Positions 46,079 to 54,050 of a stretch of 64,000 bases of DNA are shown piece after piece. The notes under the pieces are model-generated. The model was not told where the DNA came from. It did no database searches and saw nothing but the letters and a program-made list of their open reading frames with translations. Position 1 is the first letter of the stretch. The number at the start of each line of letters is the position of its first letter. This DNA is from Marinobacter panjinensis (GTDB taxonomy: Bacteria > Pseudomonadota > Gammaproteobacteria > Pseudomonadales > Oleiphilaceae). A program made the position numbers and the translations under genes. The DNA lies in assembly GCF_005298175.1 (NCBI RefSeq), contig NZ_SZYH01000001.1:3224001-3288000 (forward strand). Reading direction: 5' to 3'.

Positions 46079-47707
46079 ATGAACTCCATCTTTGACACGG
46101 GCCTGCAACCCAACGACGCCAACCGGGCCACCCTGAGCCCACTGGACTTTCTGGCACGCACAGCCAGCGTTTATCCGGAATATCCGGCTGTGATTCATGG
46201 CCAGACACGCCGCAACTGGCAGGAAACCTATGAGCGCTGCCGTCGCCTCGCTTCCGCCCTTGCGGCGAAAGGGGTGGGTAAGGGGGGTACCGTGGCGGCG
46301 ATGCTGCCCAATATTCCCGAGATGCTGGAATGCCATTTCGGCGTTCCCATGCTGGGCGCAGTGCTGAATGCGCTGAACACGCGCCTGGACGCCAAGACCA
46401 TTGCCTTTATGCTGGAACATGGCGAGGCCAGGGTGCTGATTGCAGACCGCGAGTTTGGCGAAGTAATCAATGAAGCGGTCGGCCTGCTGGATAACCCGCC
46501 GCAGGTGATTGACGTTAACGATCCCGAATTTGGCGGTGGTGGCACCCGGGTGAGCGACCTGGATTACGAGGATTTCCTGGCCAGTGGTGACCCGGAATTC
46601 GAATGGCAGATGCCGGCGGATGAGTGGGATGCGATTTCCCTGTGCTATACCTCCGGCACCACCGGCAATCCGAAGGGGGTGGTGTACCACCATCGCGGCG
46701 CCTACGAGAATGCCATGGGTAACCAGGCGGTATGGTCCATGGGCATGCATCCGGTGTACCTGTGGACGCTGCCGATGTTCCATTGCAATGGCTGGTGCTT
46801 CCCCTGGACCATCACGGCCTTTGCCGGCACCCACGTGTGCCTGCGCAAGGTGGACCCGGAGAAGATTCTTAAGCTGATCAGTGAGCACAAGGTCAGCCAT
46901 ATGTGTGGCGCGCCCATCGTGCTGAACACCCTGCTGGGTGCATCGGACGCCCTGAAATCCAGCTTCAGCCATACCGTGCAGGCAATGACTGCTGGCGCCG
47001 CGCCTCCGGCCAAGGTTATCGAGGCCATTGAAGAAATGGGCATTCAGGTGACCCACGTATACGGCCTCACCGAGGTGTATGGCCCAGTTACTGTGTGTGC
47101 CTGGAAATCCGAATGGGACGACCTGCCGGTGGAAGACCGCGCCCGCATCAAGGCGCGGCAGGGGGTTCGTTACCATACCCTCGCTGGTATGATGGTGGGG
47201 GATCCGGACAGCATGGAAGCCGTGCCGAAAGACGGTAAAACCATCGGTGAGATCTTCCTGCGTGGTAACACGGTGATGAAGGGCTACCTGAAAAACCCCA
47301 AGGCCACCGAGGAAGCCCTGCGGGGCGGCTGGTTCCACACCGGCGACCTGGCGGTGTGGCATCCGGATGGTTACGCGGAGATAAAGGACCGCCTGAAGGA
47401 CATCATCATCTCGGGGGGCGAGAACATCTCCACCATTGAAGTGGAAGACGTGCTCTACCGCCATCCGGATATCCTCGAAGCCGCCGTGGTGGCCCGGCCC
47501 GACGAAAAATGGGGTGAGACACCCTGCGCCTTCGTGACCCTCAAGCCCGAGGCCGGTGATGTGAGTGAAGACGACATCATTGCCTTCTGTCGCGAGCGGA
47601 TGGCCAAGTTCAAGGTGCCCAAGACCATTGTGTTCAGTGAGCTGCCGAAAACCTCCACCGGCAAGATCCAGAAGTTCGTGTTGCGGGACGACGCCAAAAA
47701 GCTTTGA
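46079..47707 (+). CDS. Medium/long-chain acyl-CoA synthetase (AlkK/FadD-like)
   Basis: 542 residues; CAGGAG precedes the ATG. Adenylation motifs: [59 protein letters not shown], and the catalytic lysine in KTSTGKIQKF. The YHHRGAY...WTLPMFHCNGW segment marks the AlkK-like medium-chain subgroup. It feeds the beta-oxidation genes that follow, though a terminator lies between. Its closest relative in the window is the ligase starting at 62972. Confidence 0.92.
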   Translation: MNSIFDTGLQPNDANRATLSPLDFLARTASVYPEYPAVIHGQTRRNWQETYERCRRLASALAAKGVGKGGTVAAMLPNIPEMLECHFGVPMLGAVLNALNTRLDAKTIAFMLEHGEARVLIADREFGEVINEAVGLLDNPPQVIDVNDPEFGGGGTRVSDLDYEDFLASGDPEFEWQMPADEWDAISLCYTSGTTGNPKGVVYHHRGAYENAMGNQAVWSMGMHPVYLWTLPMFHCNGWCFPWTITAFAGTHVCLRKVDPEKILKLISEHKVSHMCGAPIVLNTLLGASDALKSSFSHTVQAMTAGAAPPAKVIEAIEEMGIQVTHVYGLTEVYGPVTVCAWKSEWDDLPVEDRARIKARQGVRYHTLAGMMVGDPDSMEAVPKDGKTIGEIFLRGNTVMKGYLKNPKATEEALRGGWFHTGDLAVWHPDGYAEIKDRLKDIIISGGENISTIEVEDVLYRHPDILEAAVVARPDEKWGETPCAFVTLKPEAGDVSEDDIIAFCRERMAKFKVPKTIVFSELPKTSTGKIQKFVLRDDAKKL

Positions 47708-47720
47708 CCGCGAGCTGTAA

Positions 47721-47765
47721 ACGCCGGGTCCGACAGGGTTGTGGCCCCGGCGTGTCAATTTTTAT
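47721..47765 (+). terminator. Rho-independent terminator after the acyl-CoA synthetase
   Basis: ACGCCGGG (47721-47728) pairs with CCCGGCGT (47746-47753), followed by GTCAATTTTTATC. It separates the ligase from the next three genes. Confidence 0.75.
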
Positions 47766-47895
47766 CAAATTTCCTGCCCGGTTATGTCATGGCGCCCAGG
47801 AGGTGACTGAGACAGACTGATCCCATACCCGAATTCAAATTGTTCGCCGGCGAGGCCATGGGTGTCGCCGGTGACGCTGATATCAGGAGATAACC

Positions 47896-48657
47896 ATGGA
47901 ATTTAAAGGTGTACCAGCAATAGTAACCGGTGGCGCTTCAGGCCTTGGCGAAGGCGCGGCCCGTGCACTGGCCGCTGCCGGCTGCAAAGTTGCCATTTTT
48001 GACCTGCAGAAAGAGCAGGGCGAAGCCGTCGCAAAAGATATAGGCGGTATATTTGTCGAGTGCGACGTGTCTTCCGCCGAAAGCGCCGAAGCTGCGGTAA
48101 AAGCCGCCCGTGACGCCCATGGCCTGTGCGGCATTGCCGTCAACTGCGCCGGCATCGCCCCGGCCGCCAAGATCCTCGGCAAAGATGGCCCCATGCCTCT
48201 GGAGAACTTTAACAAGGTTATCCAGGTCAACCTGATTGGCACCTTCAACATCATGCGCCTGGCCGCCGCCGACATGGCCCAGCGCGAGCCCAACGCCGAT
48301 GGCGAACGGGGCGTGGTGATCTCCACCGCATCCGTGGCCGCCTTTGAAGGTCAGATCGGACAGGCCGCCTACAGCGCCTCCAAGGGCGGCGTTGTCGCCA
48401 TGACATTGCAGTCGGCGCGGGAACTGGCGCGGGAAGGCATCCGCGTAAACACCATCGCCCCGGGCATTTTCATGACCCCGATGATGGCCGGCATGCCCCA
48501 GGAAGTGCAGGACAGCCTGGCTGCCACCCTGCCGTTCCCCAAGCGCCTGGGCAAGCCGGAAGAATTCGGCATGCTGGTAGACCAGATGGTGCGCAACCCG
48601 GTCCTCAACGGCGAAGTCATCCGCCTGGACAGCGCACTGCGCATGGCGCCCAAATAA
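47896..48657 (+). CDS. 3-hydroxyacyl-CoA dehydrogenase, SDR type (HSD17B10-like)
   Basis: 253 residues; AGGAGATAACC precedes the ATG. SDR cofactor motif TGGASGLGEGAARAL, NCAGIAPA, and the catalytic Ser...YxxxK in STASVAAF...QAAYSASKGG. It oxidises short or 2-methyl-branched 3-hydroxyacyl-CoA with NAD. With the downstream acyl-CoA dehydrogenase and thiolase it makes a compact beta-oxidation module, plausibly for isoleucine- or short-chain-derived acyl-CoAs. Confidence 0.9.
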   Translation: MEFKGVPAIVTGGASGLGEGAARALAAAGCKVAIFDLQKEQGEAVAKDIGGIFVECDVSSAESAEAAVKAARDAHGLCGIAVNCAGIAPAAKILGKDGPMPLENFNKVIQVNLIGTFNIMRLAAADMAQREPNADGERGVVISTASVAAFEGQIGQAAYSASKGGVVAMTLQSARELAREGIRVNTIAPGIFMTPMMAGMPQEVQDSLAATLPFPKRLGKPEEFGMLVDQMVRNPVLNGEVIRLDSALRMAPK

Positions 48658-48672
48658 TTGCAGGAGACAACC

Positions 48673-49824
48673 ATGACCAGCGTTGTTGATAAAGAAGAAC
48701 TCGAGATGTTCCGGGAGTCCGTCATCAAGGCCCTGGAAACCGAGGTAACACCCCACTACGAAGCCTGGGAAAAATCCGGCATCGTACCCCGGGAACTCTG
48801 GAACACCCTGGGCAACGCCGGCATGCTGTGCGTAGACGTGCCTGAAGATTGGGGCGGCTGCGGCGCGCCCTTCCTGTACTCCGTTGTCGTCGGTGAAGAA
48901 ATGGCCCGGATGGGCTTCGGTGCGCTGTCCACCAACGTCATGGTGCACTCCGACATCGTCGCCCCCTATCTCAGCCACATCGGCAACGAAGAACAGCGGC
49001 AACACTGGCTGCCGAAAATGGTCTCCGGCGAAGCCGTCGGCGCCATCGCCATGACCGAACCGGGTGCCGGCAGCGATCTGCAGGCCATCCGCACCAGTGC
49101 GGTTAAAGACGGCGACGACTACATCCTCAACGGTTCGAAGACCTTCATCACCAACGGCCAGCACGCCAACATGGTCATCGTCGCCGCCAAAACCGACCCC
49201 AAGGCCGGTGCCCGTGGCATCAGCCTGTTCCTGGTAGACACCTCGTTGCCCGGCTACAGCAAAGGCCGCAACCTCGACAAAATCGGCCAGCACTCCGGCG
49301 ACACCTCGGAACTCTTCTTCTCCGACATGCGCATCCCTGCGTCGGCATTGCTGGGTGAAGAAGGCCAGGGCTTCATGTACCTGATGCGCGAACTCCCTCG
49401 CGAACGCCTGGTCATCGGCGCCCTCGGCGTCGCCGCCGCACGCGGCGCCCTGGACCTGACTATTGCTTATTCCCAGGAACGGGAACTGTTCGGCCAGAAA
49501 CTGGCCCAACTGCAAAACACCCGTTTCGAAATCGCCCGCATGGAAACCGACTGCCGCGTCAACCGCGCCTTCGTCGACGAATGCATCGCGTTGTACGAAA
49601 AAGGCGAACTCGACGCTCCGACAGCTTCCATGGCGAAATACAGCGCCACGGAAATGCAGTGCCGGGTAGCGGATGGTTGTTTGCAGTTGTTCGGCGGTTA
49701 CGGCTACACCAGTGAGTACCCGATTTCGCGGGCGTTTATCGACGCCAGGGTACAAAGGATTTACGGCGGTACATCTGAAGTAATGAAAGAAATCATCGCC
49801 AGGTCGGTTTTAGGAAAGGCTTAA
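48673..49824 (+). CDS. Acyl-CoA dehydrogenase
   Basis: 383 residues from the ATG at 48673 (CAGGAG upstream), 15 bases after the SDR stop. MTEPGAGSDLQAIRTSA, KTFITNGQHANMVIVAAKTD and C-terminal YGGTSEVMKEIIARS are family signatures. G occupies the C-terminal position where MCAD has its glutamate; the helix-G segment reads RELPRERLVIGALGVA, which offers a glutamate as in isovaleryl/long-chain types. It oxidises acyl-CoA to enoyl-CoA with FAD, electrons to ETF. Confidence 0.92.
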   Translation: MTSVVDKEELEMFRESVIKALETEVTPHYEAWEKSGIVPRELWNTLGNAGMLCVDVPEDWGGCGAPFLYSVVVGEEMARMGFGALSTNVMVHSDIVAPYLSHIGNEEQRQHWLPKMVSGEAVGAIAMTEPGAGSDLQAIRTSAVKDGDDYILNGSKTFITNGQHANMVIVAAKTDPKAGARGISLFLVDTSLPGYSKGRNLDKIGQHSGDTSELFFSDMRIPASALLGEEGQGFMYLMRELPRERLVIGALGVAAARGALDLTIAYSQERELFGQKLAQLQNTRFEIARMETDCRVNRAFVDECIALYEKGELDAPTASMAKYSATEMQCRVADGCLQLFGGYGYTSEYPISRAFIDARVQRIYGGTSEVMKEIIARSVLGKA

Positions 49825-49879
49825 CCATGACGGCCATCCATCTCACACGGTCCTTCACCAAATTTAGAGGATTGAAGAA

Positions 49880-51061
49880 ATGAGCAGCAACGACGTAGTA
49901 ATAGCAGGCTCTGCCAGAACCCCCATGGGCGGCATGATGGGCGACCTGAGCTCCGTGCGTTCCCCGGACCTGGGCGCCACCTCTATCAAGGCAGCCATCG
50001 AAAGAAGCGGCCTGCAGCCCGCCGACATCCAGGAAGTCATCATGGGCTGCGTACTGCCCGCCGGCCTCGGCCAGGCACCGGCACGCCAGGCCTCCCGCGC
50101 CTCCGGCATCCCGGATTCCAGCGGCTGCACCACCATCAACAAAATGTGCGGCTCCGGCATGCAAGCCGTCATCATGGCCCACGACCAGATCAAAGCCGGC
50201 ACCAACAGCATCATGATTGCCGGCGGCATGGAAAACATGAGCCAGGCACCATACCTGCTGCCCAAAGCCCGCGGCGGCTACCGCATGGGCCACGGCCAGG
50301 TCATGGACTCCATGTTCCTCGACGGCCTCGAAGATGCCTACGAAGGCGGCCTCATGGGCGTATTCGCCCAACGCACCGCCGACAAGTACGATATCAGCCG
50401 CGAAGCCATGGACAACTTCGCCATTGCCTCCCTCGAGCGCTCCCTGGCGGCCATCAAGAATGGCGGCTTCGCCGACGAAATCACCCCCGTGACCGTCTCC
50501 GGCCGTGGCGGCGACACCGTCGTCGATACCGACGAACAACCCGGCAAAGCCAAGCCGGAAAAGATTCCCCAGCTCAAACCGGCCTTCGCCAAAGACGGCT
50601 CCGTGACCGCCGCCAACTCCAGCTCCATCAGTGACGGCGCCTCCGCCATGGTACTGGCCAGCCGCGAGGAAGCCGAAAAACGCGGCCTCACACCCCAGGC
50701 CCGCATTGTGGCCCACGCCACCCACGCCCGCCTGCCGGCCGAGTTCACCCTCGCGCCCATCGGTGCCATCGAAAAGGTACTGAAAAAAGCTGGCTGGAGC
50801 CGCGACGACGTCGACCTGTTCGAGATTAACGAAGCCTTTGCCGTAGTCACCCTGGCGGCCATCAACGAGCTTGGACTCGACCCCGACAAGGTCAACGTCC
50901 ATGGCGGCGCCTGTGCCCTTGGTCACCCCATCGGCTCTTCAGGGTCGCGGATCATGGTCACCCTGATCAACGCCCTGAAACAGCGTGGCCTCAAGCGCGG
51001 TGTGGCATCCCTGTGCATCGGTGGCGGGGAAGGTACTGCGGTAGCGATCGAACTGCTGTAA
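49880..51061 (+). CDS. Acetyl-CoA C-acyltransferase (thiolase)
   Basis: 393 residues. The active cysteine is in TTINKMCGSGMQAV (~residue 90); the second site GGACALGHPIGSSGSR and the terminal cysteine in ASLCIGGGEGTAV are intact. Completes the beta-oxidation module, releasing acetyl- or propionyl-CoA. Gap of 55 bases from the dehydrogenase; GAGGA upstream of the start. Confidence 0.95.
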   Translation: MSSNDVVIAGSARTPMGGMMGDLSSVRSPDLGATSIKAAIERSGLQPADIQEVIMGCVLPAGLGQAPARQASRASGIPDSSGCTTINKMCGSGMQAVIMAHDQIKAGTNSIMIAGGMENMSQAPYLLPKARGGYRMGHGQVMDSMFLDGLEDAYEGGLMGVFAQRTADKYDISREAMDNFAIASLERSLAAIKNGGFADEITPVTVSGRGGDTVVDTDEQPGKAKPEKIPQLKPAFAKDGSVTAANSSSISDGASAMVLASREEAEKRGLTPQARIVAHATHARLPAEFTLAPIGAIEKVLKKAGWSRDDVDLFEINEAFAVVTLAAINELGLDPDKVNVHGGACALGHPIGSSGSRIMVTLINALKQRGLKRGVASLCIGGGEGTAVAIELL

Positions 51062-51073
51062 TCGCAGAGTGAA

Positions 51074-52078
51074 CTACTGGTCCTGCTTGCGGTAGGCCAG
51101 TGGGCTGAGCCCGGTCCAGTGCTTGAAGGCACGTGAAAAGGCACCGGGCTCGGTAAACCCAAGCTGGGATGAAATCTCCGATATCGTCAGGTTCTGCCGG
51201 GTGAGCATGATTACCGCCTGGTCCCGCCGCAGGTTGTCCTTGATCTTCTGGTAGGAACTGCCTTCCGCCTTCAGTTTCCGCGACAGGGTATAGGCTGTCA
51301 TGTGCAGCTGTTCGGCCATCTGCTCCTGAGTGGGTAGCCGTTCGTCTTCCACACTCTCCAGAATCTGCCGCACCCGGGTGGTGAGGCTGTCGTCCTCGTC
51401 GGTCCAGATCAGCAGGTTGCGTGGCGACTGCGCCATGAACTCGTCCAGCTCTGCCGGCGTTCGTGTGACCGGCATGTCCAGGTAGTTGTGGCTGAAGAAC
51501 AGGCTGTTGCGGCCGCGATTGAAGAAACACTGGCAGGGAAACACAAAGCGGTATTCATCGAAGTGGTTCGGCAGCCCGTGCTGAAAGGTGGCGTGGCTGA
51601 GCACGATCTTGCGGCCAATCAGCCAGCCCACCAGGCGGTGCCAAACCAGTAACAGCCACTCCACCAGGAAGTTGTCCGGGTCCAGCTCCGGGTGGCGGTG
51701 GGTGATGCTCAGCTCCACTTCCTCGCCGCTGGTGTCCAGCTCGATCACGATATCGTCGGAAAACAGCCGGTAACAGCGGATACTCTGGCGGATCACCTCC
51801 TCCAGATTATCGCTGTGAACAGCCAGCGACCCCATCAGGTGAAAATGCCCGACACGGCAGGGCTGGGTGGTGCGGCCCATGAATTCGTCATCCAGCTTGC
51901 CCCAGACCAGCCGGAACAGACGTATAAACTGCTCAGTGGGCACCCGCGCCCGAGGTGAGCTAATGAATTCCGGGTCGATGCCGTTATTACACAGTAGTTC
52001 ATCGGAATAGCCGCCCGCCTTCTCAAGACCGTACAACACGGCCCTGGCGTAGTGGGAGGAGAAGGTCAGGTGCTTCAT
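51074..52078 (-). CDS. AraC-family transcriptional regulator
   Basis: 334 residues: N-terminal Arabinose_bd-type domain (~20-200) and C-terminal AraC HTH pair (~235-334; MAEQLHMTAYTLSRKLKAEGSSY and ISSQLGFTEPGAFSRAFKHWTGLSP). Convergent with the thiolase gene, so it may regulate that cluster. Divergent from cheV. Same domain layout as the AraC protein at 3411-4415, but not closely similar. Confidence 0.92.
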   Translation of the reverse strand: MKHLTFSSHYARAVLYGLEKAGGYSDELLCNNGIDPEFISSPRARVPTEQFIRLFRLVWGKLDDEFMGRTTQPCRVGHFHLMGSLAVHSDNLEEVIRQSIRCYRLFSDDIVIELDTSGEEVELSITHRHPELDPDNFLVEWLLLVWHRLVGWLIGRKIVLSHATFQHGLPNHFDEYRFVFPCQCFFNRGRNSLFFSHNYLDMPVTRTPAELDEFMAQSPRNLLIWTDEDDSLTTRVRQILESVEDERLPTQEQMAEQLHMTAYTLSRKLKAEGSSYQKIKDNLRRDQAVIMLTRQNLTISEISSQLGFTEPGAFSRAFKHWTGLSPLAYRKQDQ

Positions 52079-52194
52079 CGGGCGTTCATCTCGGGTGAGG
52101 CTACCGGCTGCAAAATCTTACAATTTCGGACGTTCCGACATGCTATTGTCGGCGTCATATACTTTTCGCAAAGTTCGATACAGGTTACAAGGTT

Positions 52195-53079
52195 ATGGCC
52201 GAGGGCACCAAGCACCCCCAGAAACTGTTGCTGTTCTATCTGACCAGTCACCGGCCTTTTGGCCTGGGCACCCTGAAGATCCGCGAGATCATGCCGTTTG
52301 TTCCGTTGACCAAGCTGCCCCACAGCCATTCGGCGGTGGTGGGCACGATGAGTTTTCGTGGCTCAGCGGTGCCGGTGATCGATATGGCGGCAGCAGTGGG
52401 TTCGCCAGCGCTAACCGCGGAAGAGCGCAAGACAGCCTCCATCATCGTGACCGACATCCAGCGTAAGGAAATCGGCTTTCTGGTGCGAAGTGTGCGAAAA
52501 ATCGTCGAGGCGGACTGGAAGGACGTCATGTCACCGCCCCAGAGCCTGGGCGACCGGGCTTTCATTACCGGATTGGTGACCATCGAGGACGAGATCGTCC
52601 AGCTGCTGGATGTGGAACTGCTGCTGGCGCGGGTGTATCCGGAATCCGTCAATCCACGGGAAGTGGTGCTGACCGATGTACAACAGGAAACCCTGAAAGG
52701 CCTGAACATCCTGCTGGTGGACGATTCCCAGGTGGCGCGCAAGCAGTTGTCCGACGCGCTGGACAGCAAGGATGTGACCTATTTTGTGACCACCAACGGC
52801 CAGGACGCGCTGGACCTGATGATCAACGCCAATAACGATGGCAAACCCATCGATATCCTGGTGAGTGACATTGAAATGCCGGGGCTGGATGGCTACGAGC
52901 TGACCTTCAATGTGCGGGACAGCAATTCCCTCAGGCAGCCCTACATCATTCTGCACACCTCGCTGAACAGCGAAATGAGTGTGAGCTACGCCAAGCAGGT
53001 CGGGGCGGATGAAGCGCTGACCAAGTTTGATGCGGAAGAGCTGCTGCACGCCATTCTGCGCGGCGCCGAGCGCGACTGA
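52195..53079 (+). CDS. cheV: Chemotaxis coupling/response-regulator protein CheV
   Basis: 294 residues: CheW-like domain (~8-155; LGTLKIREIMPFVPLTKLPHSHSAVVGTM) joined to a receiver domain (~170-290) with the phospho-acceptor aspartate in VSDIEMPGLDGYEL, DD in LLVDDSQVARKQL and lysine in ALTKFDAEEL. CheV couples receptors to CheA and is adjusted by phosphorylation. No other chemotaxis genes are adjacent. Confidence 0.95.
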   Translation: MAEGTKHPQKLLLFYLTSHRPFGLGTLKIREIMPFVPLTKLPHSHSAVVGTMSFRGSAVPVIDMAAAVGSPALTAEERKTASIIVTDIQRKEIGFLVRSVRKIVEADWKDVMSPPQSLGDRAFITGLVTIEDEIVQLLDVELLLARVYPESVNPREVVLTDVQQETLKGLNILLVDDSQVARKQLSDALDSKDVTYFVTTNGQDALDLMINANNDGKPIDILVSDIEMPGLDGYELTFNVRDSNSLRQPYIILHTSLNSEMSVSYAKQVGADEALTKFDAEELLHAILRGAERD

Positions 53080-53099
53080 AAGCCGGGCGGAGCTGAAAC

Positions 53100-53906
53100 T
53101 TAATGCTCCCTGGCGGATTTGTCGGTTTCAGCTGCCATGCCCGGGCCGCTCCGTCGCAGGGATCGCTCCATCCTCCTGTCACTTTCGTACTGTTCGGATA
53201 ACACATTCTGGGCGTACTCAATGTGCTGCCCGGCGAAATGCCGTGCATCGTCGGCACGGCCTTCGATAATGGCCTCAAACAGCAGGCGATGCTGTTCCAT
53301 CAGTTCACTTCGGGTCTGCTTTTCCCGAGCGTACAGGCTGCCAATGGTGTTGACCACGTTGGTTTTCAGCAGGCTGAACAGTCCCCGTATGGTATGTAGC
53401 AGAATGACGTTGTGACTGGCTTCGGCGATGGCCAGGTGGAATCGCGCGTCGGCTGCCCCTTCCTCGCTCAGGTTACTGCTGCCCTCGGAGGCATAGCAGG
53501 CCTGCAGGGTTTCGTAGGCGGTTTTCAGGTGCGCCTTGTCCACCGCCGTTGCCCGCAGTGCGGCGTAATAGGCGCAATCCGCTTCCAGGGTGCAGCGGTA
53601 TTCCAGCAAATCTCGCTGGGCCTCCGGGCGCCCTTCCAGCAGGGTGATCAACGGGTCGGTAAAGCTCGACCCCAGTGATTCCGCCACATAATGGCCGCCC
53701 CCCTGGCGACTGGCCAGCAGGCCTTTGGCGGCCAGCCTTTGAACAGCTTCCCGCAATGACGGCCGCGACACCCCGAACCGTTCGGCCAGGGTACGCTCTG
53801 CCGGAAGACGCTCCCCGGGCTGCAGGGTGCCTTCCAGAATCATGTTCTCCAACTCCTCGACGATGCTGTCTGCGAGGCGTTTTGGTGCAATCTTTCCAAT
53901 GCTCAT
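53100..53906 (-). CDS. GntR/FadR-family regulator, LldR-like
   Basis: 268 residues from the ATG at 53906 (another in-frame ATG is at 53930). N-terminal GntR winged HTH (~10-75; ERTLAERFGVSRPSLREAVQRLAAKGLL), C-terminal FCD domain (~95-245) with the metal-ligand histidine set. It is divergent from the D-lactate dehydrogenase, with a textbook TGGTNNNACCA operator between them, as for lactate-responsive LldR. Confidence 0.88.
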   Translation of the reverse strand: MSIGKIAPKRLADSIVEELENMILEGTLQPGERLPAERTLAERFGVSRPSLREAVQRLAAKGLLASRQGGGHYVAESLGSSFTDPLITLLEGRPEAQRDLLEYRCTLEADCAYYAALRATAVDKAHLKTAYETLQACYASEGSSNLSEEGAADARFHLAIAEASHNVILLHTIRGLFSLLKTNVVNTIGSLYAREKQTRSELMEQHRLLFEAIIEGRADDARHFAGQHIEYAQNVLSEQYESDRRMERSLRRSGPGMAAETDKSAREH

Positions 53907-53994
53907 TGTGATCCCGGTGTGGTCTACCATTGTCTAGGCGTTTTTCTTTGAAGTTGTCACAGAATTTACCTATCTTATTACCCCAGGCAGTATA

Positions 53995-54011
53995 AATTGG
54001 TATTACCAATT
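53995..54011. promoter_or_regulatory. LldR/FadR-type operator
   Basis: AATTGGT-ATT-ACCAATT is a perfect palindrome of the TGGTNNNACCA class bound by GntR/FadR-subfamily regulators. It lies 40 bases before the D-lactate dehydrogenase start and between the divergent genes. Confidence 0.8.
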
Positions 54012-54050
54012 ATCCAAAAATCTTTGATGGACAAAGTCCAGGGGTAACTG

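Noticed and set aside
46046-47758. 570-residue open frame on the minus strand
   Set aside because: Antisense to the acyl-CoA synthetase; composition is that of a shadow frame.
47938-49755. 605-residue open frame on the minus strand
   Set aside because: Antisense to the SDR and acyl-CoA dehydrogenase genes; no recognisable domain.
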